Source: a virus
Length of the DNA stretch: 31,618 nucleotides
Virus record (IMG/VR): IMGVR_UViG_3300011116_000253
Location: 1 to 31,618 of that record
Strand: one strand, 5' to 3'
Shown here: one piece after another, positions 23,666 to 30,207 of the stretch
Numbering within the stretch: position 1 is the stretch's first letter
Layout of the letters: every line of letters starts with the position of its first letter
The notes under the pieces: model-generated
The model's database searches: none
What the model was told of the DNA's origin: nothing
Seen by the model: the letters and a program-made list of their open reading frames with translations, nothing else
Translations under genes and position numbers: made by a program

Positions 23666-24423
23666 TTGTTAAAAACAAAGCAAAAGCTAAACTAAGGACA
23701 CAAAGAAGAAGATTGTACTTCGATATTGAAGTGAGTCCCAATATAGGAATGTTTTGGGAGGCAGGTTATAAAAAAAACATAGATTATCAAAGTATCATTA
23801 AGGAAAGAGCTATTATTTGTATTTGTTGGAAATGGGAAGATGATAAGAGTGTTGAGTTTGCTCATTGGGATTCCAAACAATGTGATAAAACATTACTTCA
23901 GAAGTTTATTAAAGTAGCCAATGAAGCTGATGAGCTAATAGGGCATAATGGGATAAAATTTGATTTAGCTTGGATAAGAACCAGGTGCCTATTCCATAAT
24001 ATTGAAATGTTCCCAACTTACAAGAGCATTGACACACTTCAAGTGAGCAGACAAAAGTTCAGATTCAATTCTAACCGGTTGAATTATATTGCTCAGTTCT
24101 TAGGGATTGGAAGTAAGATAAAAACTGATTACAATTTATGGAAGGATATAGTGCTTCATAAGTGCAAAAAATCATTGGATAAAATGATTAAGTATTGTCA
24201 AATGGATGTAATATTGCTTGAGAAGGTTTACAAAAAGTTATCCGGCCATATAGAACCAAAGACACATTATGGAGTGAGATTTGGTCAGGATAGGGGAAGT
24301 TGTCCTGAATGTGGTTCAGATGAATTGATAAGGGCAGGAACTTTAATATCTGCAACAGGAGTTAAAAAAGTAAAATTAAGATGTAATACCTGCAACAAAT
24401 TTCATACAAAAACTGATAAATAA
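23662..24423 (+). CDS. DEDDy 3'-5' exonuclease with C-terminal zinc ribbon
   Basis: This 253-residue protein has the RNase H-like DEDD motifs: YFDIEVSPN (D21, E23), GHNGIKFDLAWI (D101) and YCQMD (Y178, D182), the tyrosine marking the DEDDy type. At the C terminus two CxxC pairs (C214/C217 in CPECGS and C241/C244 in CNTC) form a zinc ribbon. It probably trims DNA or RNA 3' ends in replication or recombination. A zinc ribbon on such a small exonuclease is unusual. It overlaps the lysozyme gene by four bases. The next small frame shares its stop (TAATG). Confidence 0.85.
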   Translation: MIVKNKAKAKLRTQRRRLYFDIEVSPNIGMFWEAGYKKNIDYQSIIKERAIICICWKWEDDKSVEFAHWDSKQCDKTLLQKFIKVANEADELIGHNGIKFDLAWIRTRCLFHNIEMFPTYKSIDTLQVSRQKFRFNSNRLNYIAQFLGIGSKIKTDYNLWKDIVLHKCKKSLDKMIKYCQMDVILLEKVYKKLSGHIEPKTHYGVRFGQDRGSCPECGSDELIRAGTLISATGVKKVKLRCNTCNKFHTKTDK

Positions 24424-24524
24424 TGTGGAAAGTTTACTTAATGGAATTTATTGTTGTTGTAGTAATTTCAGGGATATGGATATTATTAATAGACAAACAT
24501 TATAATAATGAAAAGAGAGATTGA
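24423..24524 (+). CDS. 33-residue single-pass membrane peptide
   Basis: A short frame starts at ATG 24423, one base into the exonuclease stop (TAATG), and ends at 24524. It encodes MWKVYLMEFIVVVVISGIWI, then LLIDKHYNNEKRD. The hydrophobic core of about 18 residues and the basic tail indicate one membrane helix. It overlaps the next gene by 17 bases. Such coupled micro-proteins are common in phages; function unknown. Confidence 0.45.
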   Translation: MWKVYLMEFIVVVVISGIWILLIDKHYNNEKRD

Positions 24525-24693
24525 AAAAATATTGGAGTATGTTCCAACATCCGAAAAGATTGCAGTGCTTGAAAGCTTATGCAAAAAGTATAGAAGATTA
24601 AACTCACAAAGGATCAATGAAAAGCAAATGGGTAGGAGAGTAGATGATGATAGGCCTGATTTACAACTTTTAAAGAATAACAATGGAAACTGA
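24508..24693 (+). CDS. Small charged helical protein
   Basis: This 61-residue protein is charged and helical (REIEKILEYVPTSEKIAVLE, then CKKYRRLNSQRINEK). No motif is recognised. The start follows an A/T-rich leader and overlaps the preceding membrane peptide. Its stop overlaps a 23-codon frame that begins at 24683. Confidence 0.55.
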   Translation: MKREIEKILEYVPTSEKIAVLESLCKKYRRLNSQRINEKQMGRRVDDDRPDLQLLKNNNGN

Positions 24694-24754
24694 AATTGAT
24701 ATCCCTTTGGAGTTCCCTGATTTGTTTGAAGGGGAACCTATTTATGAAATCTAA
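24683..24754 (+). CDS. Possible 23-residue acidic micro-protein
   Basis: ATG 24683 opens a 23-codon frame that is acidic (METEIDIPLEFP, then DLFEGEPIYEI). It overlaps the upstream gene by 11 bases and ends five bases before the next start at 24759. The spacing suits a translationally coupled peptide, but the frame is too short to be sure. Confidence 0.25.
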   Translation: METEIDIPLEFPDLFEGEPIYEI

Positions 24755-24758
24755 CATT

Positions 24759-25055
24759 ATGGAGAATCCTATTAACGAACAAATAAAAGAAGTAATTGCT
24801 GAGATTATTCAGGAAGCAGAACCAGTGAATGAAACCGAAATGCTTGAAGAAGGAATTGTTGAGTTCACAACTGCCGGTGAATATATCAACTCAGCTTATT
24901 TTGCACTATCAGCAGTTGAAGATATTGATACTGCTATAATATCTAAAGAAGATGAAAAACGAATTAAGAGAATTAAAAGAAAAGCTATTAAGATTATTGA
25001 TATTTGCTTATCTGAAATGTATGATGAGCTATTTGAGAATGATGAAGAAGATTAA
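24759..25055 (+). CDS. Acidic helical hypothetical protein
   Basis: The 98-residue form from ATG 24759 is preferred. An ATG at 24744 adds five residues, and a TTG at 24696 is unlikely. The protein is rich in Glu and Ile (KEVIAEIIQEAEPVNETE), with a basic helix at EKRIKRIKRKAIK and an acidic end ENDEED. No family is recognised. It is the last gene before the terminator at 25103 and so ends the late transcript. Confidence 0.55.
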   Translation: MENPINEQIKEVIAEIIQEAEPVNETEMLEEGIVEFTTAGEYINSAYFALSAVEDIDTAIISKEDEKRIKRIKRKAIKIIDICLSEMYDELFENDEED

Positions 25056-25102
25056 GGATTTTAGATAACTTTGATTTGTGTTTTGATTTAGTTTTGTGAA
25101 CG

Positions 25103-25130
25103 GCCGGGGTTTTTACCCTGGCTTCTTTAT
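25103..25130 (+). terminator. Intrinsic terminator ending the late block
   Basis: GCCGGGG (25103-25109) pairs with CCCTGGC (25116-25122) with one G-T wobble over a six-base TTTTTA loop, followed by TTCTTTAT. It separates the last late gene from the early promoter about 80 bases downstream. Confidence 0.8.
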
Positions 25131-25190
25131 TTATAGTATATACTGATTATCAATGAGTTATGATAAAATGAAAAAATATTTTAAAAAAAG

Positions 25191-25213
25191 TTCTAAATAA
25201 TTTTGTTTTAGAA
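25191..25213. repeat. Inverted repeat around the -33 box of the early promoter (possible operator)
   Basis: TTCTAAA (25191-25197) is the reverse complement of TTTAGAA (25207-25213), with nine bases between. The TTTTG -33 box (25201-25205) lies inside the spacer. A dimeric regulator bound here would block the promoter. No repressor gene was identified in the genome. Confidence 0.45.
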
Positions 25214-25233
25214 ATAAATTCACTTTATATTTG
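25201..25233 (+). promoter_or_regulatory. Bacteroidota-type early promoter
   Basis: TTTG (25202-25205) and TATATTTG (25226-25233) are 20 bases apart and match the Bacteroidota -33/-7 consensus TTTG...TAnnTTTG. AATAAAT precedes the -7 element, as at the other two promoters. Transcription should start near 25240 and cover the small-protein/ERF operon. Confidence 0.75.
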
Positions 25234-25275
25234 CTCTATCAAATCAAAACAATTAAAAATCTAAATCAAAATCAA

Positions 25276-25401
25276 ATGCAAAAGCAACCAATTCAAAACA
25301 ACAACACAGAAGCTTCTAATCTTGAAGCATCAATTACCTGCACAATTATTATTTTAATCTGCCTATTTGGAAACCAAATCTTAGACAAATTATTTTTTTA
25401 A
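25276..25401 (+). CDS. 41-residue membrane micro-protein, first gene of the early operon
   Basis: ATG 25276 opens a 41-codon frame. A polar, Gln/Asn-rich start (MQKQPIQNNN) is followed by a hydrophobic stretch (CTIIILICLFG) and a short tail ending LDKLFF. The hydrophobic part could span the membrane. It is the first frame after the early promoter and has a leader rich in ATCAAA-type repeats like other early genes here. An early membrane peptide might alter host physiology or exclude other phages, but this is a guess. Confidence 0.5.
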   Translation: MQKQPIQNNNTEASNLEASITCTIIILICLFGNQILDKLFF

Positions 25402-25433
25402 ACAATAATTAATCAAATCAAAAATTAAATCAA

Positions 25434-25721
25434 ATGAAACTTCCTATCACAATCAGCAAAACATCTTATGTAGAGTTTGACACTCCTGCTTATTACAAAT
25501 CAAAAAGAGGTTCTTATTACAAAATCTATGAAACGGGAATGGTATCAATTTACAAAGAAGCCATTGACAACTATTACATCTTAGATGCTAAAGGCAATCC
25601 TGATGAGTTCACAGTTAATAAAGTTAGAGAGTTACTTGAAACAGGCACACCCATTACTAAAGAAGAATTTTTGCAGCAGTTCCAAATCACAGTTAATCAT
25701 CTTAACATTATTGCATCTTGA
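25434..25721 (+). CDS. Early hypothetical protein
   Basis: This 95-residue protein has beta-like and aromatic segments (TPAYYKSKRGSYYKIYETG) and a helical end with EEFLQQFQITVNHLNIIAS. I recall similar small early proteins in Bacteroidota phages but know no function. It has the same A-rich ATCAAA-type leader as its neighbours. A TTG-started frame overlaps its stop. Confidence 0.6.
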   Translation: MKLPITISKTSYVEFDTPAYYKSKRGSYYKIYETGMVSIYKEAIDNYYILDAKGNPDEFTVNKVRELLETGTPITKEEFLQQFQITVNHLNIIAS

Positions 25722-25852
25722 TACTGCTAATCTTTTTAATAATATTTGTTATATGGTATGTAACAGTATTAGCAATCTTAGACATTCTAATCTTTTTAAT
25801 AAATCACAAAACAATTAAAAATCAAAACAATGAAAAAAAGCGAATCAATTAA
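25718..25852 (+). CDS. Possible 44-residue membrane peptide (TTG start)
   Basis: A frame from TTG 25718 to 25852 encodes a very hydrophobic peptide (ILLIFLIIFVIWYVTVLAIL, then a polar tail). It overlaps the upstream stop by four bases (TTGA) and the ERF gene start by 23 bases. There is no ATG, so start and reality are uncertain. The continuous hydrophobicity of about 27 residues is the main support. Confidence 0.33.
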   Translation: MILLIFLIIFVIWYVTVLAILDILIFLINHKTIKNQNNEKKRIN

Positions 25853-26396
25853 GAACATCTCTACTGCTCTTGCAGTATTCCACATCAAAATGGATGTGAT
25901 TAAGAAGGATGCTAAAAATCCTTTCTTTAAATCTACTTATGCATCTTTAAGCAATATCTTGGATGCAATTAAAATCCCTTTAGCTGAATCAGATTTATCC
26001 TTTAGTCAGCATCCAATGGGTGAGAATGGACTAAGTACAATCCTTATGCACAAATCAGGTGAATGGATTGGTAGCCACTTTACAATGAAGCCGGTAAAGA
26101 ATGATCCACAGGGCATTGGTAGTTGTATAACTTATATGAGAAGATATGCTTTAGCTGCTATACTTGGATTGAATATTGATGAAGATGATGATGGTAATTC
26201 AGCTTCAGGGAATAGTAGTCACAAATCTTCAAATAATAGTGACAAAGCAGAGTTACCCTGGTTAAATAAGAACAGTGATGAATTTGCAAAGGTTCAAGCT
26301 TATCTATTAGATAATGGAACTATTGACAAAGTAAGATTGAAATACAAAATCAGTAAAGAAGTTGAAACACTTTTATTATCAAACATTAAAAAATAA
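25830..26396 (+). CDS. erf: ERF-family single-strand annealing protein
   Basis: This 188-residue protein carries ERF hallmarks: NPFFKSTYASLSNILDAI (residues 30-47), a GEWIGSHFTM strand and ITYMRRYALAAILGLNIDED (100-119), followed by an acidic, Ser/Asn-rich linker and a short basic C-terminal part. ERF proteins anneal complementary single strands during recombination and probably circularise or repair phage DNA. It works naturally with the SSB-like protein, the NinG homologue and an exonuclease, all present in this genome. Its leader shares 18 bases with that of the 30222 gene. It overlaps the next start by one base. Confidence 0.93.
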   Translation: MKKSESIKNISTALAVFHIKMDVIKKDAKNPFFKSTYASLSNILDAIKIPLAESDLSFSQHPMGENGLSTILMHKSGEWIGSHFTMKPVKNDPQGIGSCITYMRRYALAAILGLNIDEDDDGNSASGNSSHKSSNNSDKAELPWLNKNSDEFAKVQAYLLDNGTIDKVRLKYKISKEVETLLLSNIKK

Positions 26397-26635
26397 TGCA
26401 AATAGCATATTTAATTAACAATCAGGTAGGAGCTTCCAGTAGGAAAGTAAATGGCCTAAAAGGTGATAAGGTTACAATCATCACTTACTCAATCAATATG
26501 AGATTAGTTGAGAATGAAGCTGGACACAAATTTTGGGTTAATGAAAACAATCTTTCTGAAGCTCCTATCCCTAAAGAAATAACAAATGAACAAACCGACA
26601 CTAAAAGCCATAAAAGCCGAAATAAAAAAAGATAA
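26396..26635 (+). CDS. Small early protein (beta-rich N terminus, basic tail)
   Basis: This 79-residue protein starts with short strands (MQIAYLINNQVGASSRKVNG, KVTIITYSI) compatible with an SH3-like barrel and ends in a charged, basic tail (KSHKSRNKKR). No family is recognised. It begins on the last base of the ERF stop and overlaps the next gene by 50 bases. Confidence 0.5.
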   Translation: MQIAYLINNQVGASSRKVNGLKGDKVTIITYSINMRLVENEAGHKFWVNENNLSEAPIPKEITNEQTDTKSHKSRNKKR

Positions 26636-26777
26636 AGAGTACAGGCCTAAGCCCTGGTTAATCAAACCATTTGAAGAAAAGAAAGTGCAGGGTTATTACT
26701 ATGTGAAGTATAAACATAAGGATCAGGTAAGAAAAGAAATTGACAAACTCCTAAATCAATATAATGACATTCCTTAA
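26586..26777 (+). CDS. Small basic protein
   Basis: This 63-residue protein is basic and aromatic (AEIKKDKEYRPKPWLIKPF and QGYYYVKYKHKDQVRKEID) and could bind nucleic acid. It starts 50 bases inside the upstream gene and overlaps the HNH gene start by 14 bases. No family is recognised. The charge pattern differs from the upstream frame, which supports its being real. Confidence 0.45.
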   Translation: MNKPTLKAIKAEIKKDKEYRPKPWLIKPFEEKKVQGYYYVKYKHKDQVRKEIDKLLNQYNDIP

Positions 26778-27393
26778 AAAGTTTTGGACTGAAGATGAAA
26801 TCAAGCTCTTAAGACAAACTTATCCTGATATGTTTGCAGAAGATGTTGCTAAGCTTTTTAATTGCACAACAAGACAAGTTTATAATGCTGCATCAAAATT
26901 CAAGATTAAGAAATCTAAGGAATGGATGGAGAAGGAACTTCAAAGACAAGCAATTAGATTAAAGATTGCCGGTAAGGAAGCAAGATTTAAACCTGGATTC
27001 ATTCCACCGAACAAAGGCAAGAAAATGAATGCTGAGCAATATGACAAATGCAAACTAACTTTCTTTACAATAGGCAACAAACCACATAACACAAAATGGA
27101 ATGGCTATGAGAGAATGTCTAAAGATGGATATATTGAAGTCAGAGTTGCTGAAGGGAAATTCAAGCTTAAACACAGGGTAGTTTGGGAACAGGTAAATGG
27201 ACCAATCCCACCTGGAATGATCATAGTATTTAAGGATAAGAATAAGCAAAATGTAGATATCAACAATCTTGAACTTATCAGCAGAAAAGAAGGAATACAC
27301 CGAAACCGATTAACACAATACCCACCGGAACTAAGAACATTAATCAAATTAAACAACAAATTAAAAAAGAAACTAAATGAAAAACAAAATTGA
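26764..27393 (+). CDS. HNH endonuclease with N-terminal helix-turn-helix
   Basis: This 209-residue protein has an N-terminal Myb/HTH-like domain (FWTEDEIKLLRQTYPDMF, then LFNCTTRQVYNAASKFKIK), a basic linker and a C-terminal HNH domain: KLKHRVVWEQVNGPIPPGM (H137), then FKDKNKQNVDINNLELIS. The position that carries a second histidine in many relatives reads PGMII here, so activity may be altered. Such genes in phages may be free-standing homing endonucleases or nicking enzymes for replication or packaging. Whether it is selfish or useful is not clear. It overlaps the next start by 17 bases. Confidence 0.8.
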   Translation: MTFLKKFWTEDEIKLLRQTYPDMFAEDVAKLFNCTTRQVYNAASKFKIKKSKEWMEKELQRQAIRLKIAGKEARFKPGFIPPNKGKKMNAEQYDKCKLTFFTIGNKPHNTKWNGYERMSKDGYIEVRVAEGKFKLKHRVVWEQVNGPIPPGMIIVFKDKNKQNVDINNLELISRKEGIHRNRLTQYPPELRTLIKLNNKLKKKLNEKQN

Positions 27394-27604
27394 AGATTTA
27401 AGAAACCATCTATTTGCAACCATTGAAGCTTTGGCTGATAAGGATGAACCAATGGATATAGACAGGGCAAAAGCTATTTCAGATGTAGCTCAAACAATTA
27501 TCAATACTGCAAAGGTTGAAGTGGACTTCCTAAATAAAGTTGGGGGAAATGGAACCGGATTTATTAATGATAAACTTTTAGGAAATGACAAGCAGACAAA
27601 TTAA
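27377..27604 (+). CDS. Conserved-looking small early protein
   Basis: This 75-residue helical protein opens MKNKIEDLRNHLFATIEAL and has DIDRAKAISDVAQTIINTAK followed by VEVDFLNKVGG. I recall this arrangement as a common small protein of Bacteroidota phages, found next to HNH and replication genes, without a known function. It overlaps both neighbours slightly. Confidence 0.6.
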   Translation: MKNKIEDLRNHLFATIEALADKDEPMDIDRAKAISDVAQTIINTAKVEVDFLNKVGGNGTGFINDKLLGNDKQTN

Positions 27605-28043
27605 TTGGTATTCAGAAAAGTACTGCACTCCCTGTTCTGATCATACACTATCACCATCAGTGAACATCTTACAACCGGATGATATCATCTTGAAGGTTTG
27701 CAACTTACTTGGGGTTCCAGTAGGCAAAACATTGGGTACTGATAGACATTCTAACTATGTTGTAGCAAGATATATTATTTCAGATATCCTTTACTCAGAT
27801 AGGATTCTAATAATGTCTTTAAAGCAAATAGGAAGGTTACTTGGGAATAGGGATCATACAACAGTAATGAACTCAATCAGGAATGTATCTAATCGTTGTG
27901 AAACTGATATGGACTTCAGGGAGAAGTATAGGCAGATTCATATTGATTTATATGGTTCAGACATTTACTTCAGATATACCGATAAATATTACCAATTTCA
28001 AAAGATGAAAAAAAGAAAAAAAGTTTTTTTGGTAAGAGAATAA
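27585..28043 (+). CDS. DnaA domain-IV-like DNA-binding protein
   Basis: This 152-residue protein has the DnaA C-terminal signature around GNRDHTTVMNSI (residues 87-98), preceded by SNYVVARYIISDIL and MSLKQIGRLL, which match the helix-turn-helix and basic loop used by DnaA to read its box. The AAA+ ATPase and oligomerisation domains of DnaA are absent. An N-terminal piece with CTPC may be a small metal-binding or flexible segment. It might mark the phage origin for the host replisome, compete with host DnaA, or regulate transcription. It is the last gene before the promoter and structured RNA at 28028. Confidence 0.78.
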   Translation: MTSRQINWYSEKYCTPCSDHTLSPSVNILQPDDIILKVCNLLGVPVGKTLGTDRHSNYVVARYIISDILYSDRILIMSLKQIGRLLGNRDHTTVMNSIRNVSNRCETDMDFREKYRQIHIDLYGSDIYFRYTDKYYQFQKMKKRKKVFLVRE

Positions 28044-28055
28044 ATCTTATATTTG
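28028..28055 (+). promoter_or_regulatory. Promoter of the structured RNA / replication unit
   Basis: TTTG (28028-28031) and TATATTTG (28048-28055) are 16 bases apart. The spacing is a little short for the consensus. AATAAAT (28039-28045) lies one base before TTATATTTG, exactly as at the late promoter. The element overlaps the end of the DnaA-like gene. Confidence 0.65.
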
Positions 28056-28148
28056 GGAACGATTTCGTTTTGAAGTAGAAGCCAAACCGAAATTTTTTAT
28101 TTCAACCTTAAAGGGTTTACATTGCTTCTACCAGTGTAAACCTTTTTT
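28056..28148 (+). ncRNA. Compact structured RNA: leader/attenuator or sRNA with loop-leader complementarity
   Basis: Transcription from the promoter just upstream would give an RNA of about 88 bases. It contains a small hairpin AACG/CGTT (28058-28069), GTAGAAGC (28075-28082), hairpin GAAAT/ATTTC (28089-28103) and the terminator stem at 28114-28142. The 13-base terminator loop contains GCTTCTAC (28124-28131), perfectly complementary to GTAGAAGC upstream. This allows a pseudoknot, or pairing that competes with terminator folding. It precedes the replication genes, so it is a candidate attenuator, antiterminator target or stand-alone sRNA. Confidence 0.6.
28110..28148 (+). terminator. Terminator at the 3' end of the structured RNA
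   Basis: GGTTTACA (28114-28121) and TGTAAACC (28135-28142) form a perfect eight-pair stem with a 13-base loop, followed by six T (28143-28148). The upstream AAAG can extend pairing into the T tract. The first replication gene starts five bases after the T tract, so replication transcripts must read through. Confidence 0.88.
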
Positions 28149-28153
28149 ATTTT

Positions 28154-28351
28154 ATGCCAATAACAAAGTTATTTCAAGATTCAGATTGTGAAAAATCAAT
28201 TGATTGTTATCCTACAAAAGATACAGAAATTTGTTTCAGATTTAGTTTAAATGGTAATTGTGAGTTTACTATTGATTTAGACATTGAAACTGCTGAAGCT
28301 TTAATGGATGAAATTCATTTATCACTTAGTCAATTTAAAGGAGGTAAATAA
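28154..28351 (+). CDS. Small hypothetical protein at the head of the replication unit
   Basis: This 65-residue protein is acidic with strand-like segments (TEICFRFSLNGNCEFTID) and a C-terminal helix (TAEALMDEIHLSLSQFKGG). I recognise no family. A good GGAGG-like stretch near its end (AAAGGAGG) lies just ahead of the next gene's TAATG start, one of the few Shine-Dalgarno-like sites seen. Confidence 0.6.
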   Translation: MPITKLFQDSDCEKSIDCYPTKDTEICFRFSLNGNCEFTIDLDIETAEALMDEIHLSLSQFKGGK

Positions 28352-29145
28352 TGGCATTCATTAAATTAGATAGGGCAATTATTGACTCTTATTGTTTTGC
28401 TAATCCTAATCATTTAAAGGTTTGGTTATGGTTATTAATCAAAGCTAACTTCAAAAAAACTTATGTTCCATTTACTTCAGGAGCAGGTATTACAACTATT
28501 GAGCTTCAAAGAGGTCAGATGATATTTGGTAGGTTTACTGCTGAAGAAGAACTTGATATGAATGGATCAATGATTTATCGTTCATTAAAGAAATTTGAAG
28601 AATTAGAGCAGATAAAAATAGATGCGAACAACAAGTTTAGTATCATAACTATTTGTAACTATGATAGTTATCAAGACAATACTTCTGAAGATGAACAACA
28701 AGTGAACAACAAGCGAACAACAGATGAACAACTGGTGAACACACTTAAAGAAGGTAAAGAAGGTAAAGAAGTATTTAATAATATAATAGGGAAAAAATTT
28801 GTTTTTGAAGATTTTAATGGTTTGCCTAATCATTTAAATAAATCAATAATTGAACAAACTAAAATTACAAAGCAAATAGATGTTACTTCTGACCAAGTCA
28901 ATTCAATGTGGGATGTTTTCAAGCTTCAAAATCTAACAGGAACAAAATTTTATCATAACGAACATTCAGTTTATCAACATTTCGTAAATTGGATTAAAAA
29001 TCAAAATTTCAACAATGGAACAAATAGCAAATCAATTAGCAAATCAACTACAAAAAATCGTACCACAGCAGATGAAAGATTTGAATTCTACACAAACTAT
29101 GCAAGTCAGTTCAGTGATGGAAGCAATGAAATCAAAAAAGATTGA
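28351..29145 (+). CDS. Replisome organiser / replication initiation protein
   Basis: This 264-residue protein starts MAFIKLDRAIIDSYCFANPN, then HLKVWLWLLIKANF and IELQRGQMIFGR, the N-terminal winged-helix pattern of phage replisome organisers. The middle is a charged linker and the C-terminal part is Asn/Ser/Thr/Lys-rich with little structure. Such proteins bind the origin, often within their own gene, and recruit the helicase loader. It follows the upstream gene through TAATG and overlaps the next gene by up to 131 bases. Confidence 0.78.
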   Translation: MAFIKLDRAIIDSYCFANPNHLKVWLWLLIKANFKKTYVPFTSGAGITTIELQRGQMIFGRFTAEEELDMNGSMIYRSLKKFEELEQIKIDANNKFSIITICNYDSYQDNTSEDEQQVNNKRTTDEQLVNTLKEGKEGKEVFNNIIGKKFVFEDFNGLPNHLNKSIIEQTKITKQIDVTSDQVNSMWDVFKLQNLTGTKFYHNEHSVYQHFVNWIKNQNFNNGTNSKSISKSTTKNRTTADERFEFYTNYASQFSDGSNEIKKD

Positions 29146-29839
29146 GGATGCAACTGATCAGGAGCTTGCAGCAAAGTTTGGAATCATTTACTTTATGATT
29201 GGACTTAGGCCACAACACACTCCAAATGTCCAGGAGTCCAAAACTCTATTTGCTTATGTTAGGGCAACATACAAACAAAGAACACTGGATGAATTAGTAC
29301 TGGCATTTAAGAATTATGTTGAAGGAATGTATTGTGAAGATGTCAAGTTTTATGATCAATTTACTTTGCAGAGTTTAAATTCTATTATGAATGGGTATCG
29401 TAAGTACCTGATTGAATTAAATTCTAAACTCAGGGAAGTAAAACCACCGGAACCAATCATCCCAAAAACTGACATTCAAGAAGATATTGAGGAATACCTA
29501 AATAGGACTGATTTAAGCAGAAGAAATTTAGTATTAATACCAACTTACATTTTTGAAAATATGCTTAAATTGGGGTACATTAATCAAACTGAAAAAAGAA
29601 AAGTATCTTTGTACAGGTTGGCTACTGATATGTATGAATCAAAATTAGCTTATGAAGCTAAGGATTTTGACAAGTTTGCAATCGGAAAGCTTAACCGATT
29701 CAGAAAAGAGAAGTCCTATTATTTTGAAAATATAGATGATGTAACTGTTGCCGACATTAAACAACTTTATCAAAAATTATCAGTATTAGATGAAATCCAA
29801 AAGTACCAAAAGCTCAACAAGAAAATCAAAATCAACTGA
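29015..29839 (+). CDS. Probable helicase loader or replication accessory protein
   Basis: This 274-residue protein has a helical middle segment (DQELAAKFGIIYFMIGLRP, RATYKQRTLDELVLAFKNYV) and a charged C-terminal half. No Walker A motif is present, so it is not a DnaC-type ATPase. Position after the organiser gene suggests a lambda P-like or other loader role, by context only. ATG 29015 gives a 131-base overlap with the organiser gene. Later ATGs at 29072, 29099, 29117 and 29126 reduce it, so the start is uncertain. Confidence 0.6.
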   Translation: MEQIANQLANQLQKIVPQQMKDLNSTQTMQVSSVMEAMKSKKIEDATDQELAAKFGIIYFMIGLRPQHTPNVQESKTLFAYVRATYKQRTLDELVLAFKNYVEGMYCEDVKFYDQFTLQSLNSIMNGYRKYLIELNSKLREVKPPEPIIPKTDIQEDIEEYLNRTDLSRRNLVLIPTYIFENMLKLGYINQTEKRKVSLYRLATDMYESKLAYEAKDFDKFAIGKLNRFRKEKSYYFENIDDVTVADIKQLYQKLSVLDEIQKYQKLNKKIKIN

Positions 29840-30194
29840 GTTGGTTCCACTGCCTAAGCTAAAGAAGAAAGCACAGGACATCTTCAACAAGTGGATCAGG
29901 AATAGGGACAAAGAAGAAAGATGTATTTCTTGTAATGGACCAGTAGAACAGGCAGGTCATTACTTCAGCTCAGGACATTACTCAGCTTTGACATTCCAAG
30001 AGCTAAATGTAAATGGCCAATGTGTAAGATGCAATATGTTTTTGAGTGGGAACCTGATTCAGTATAGAATGGGGTTAGTAAGGAAATATGGAGAGAAGAT
30101 AGTTAAGGAACTGGAGAAGCAATCAGATGTCAGAACATACAAATGGAGCAGAACTGAACTTGAAGATATAATCACTAAATATAAAATCAAATAA
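29790..30194 (+). CDS. ninG: NinG/Rap-like recombination protein
   Basis: This 134-residue protein matches the NinG family: KKKAQDIFNKWIRNRD, then RCISCNG (C45, C48), EQAGHYFSSGHYSALTFQEL (H57), NGQCVRCNMFLSGN (C78, C81) and YRMGLVRKYGEKIVKELE. In lambda this protein (Rap) promotes Red-dependent recombination and is an endonuclease of branched DNA. It has a very basic, Ser/Lys-rich N-terminal tail not seen in all members. It overlaps the preceding gene by 50 bases and probably acts with ERF. Confidence 0.9.
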   Translation: MKSKSTKSSTRKSKSTELVPLPKLKKKAQDIFNKWIRNRDKEERCISCNGPVEQAGHYFSSGHYSALTFQELNVNGQCVRCNMFLSGNLIQYRMGLVRKYGEKIVKELEKQSDVRTYKWSRTELEDIITKYKIK

Positions 30195-30207
30195 AATCAA
30201 AACAATC

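Noticed and set aside
25585-25818. A 77-codon frame across the end of the 25434 gene
   Set aside because: It is out of frame with the 25434 gene, its product has no recognisable features, and most of its length is explained by that gene and by the 25718 frame.
26044-26052. TTATGCACA, a perfect match to the DnaA box TTATNCACA
   Set aside because: Only one perfect copy was noticed, inside the ERF coding region. A functional origin usually has a cluster, so this is not strong evidence for an origin.
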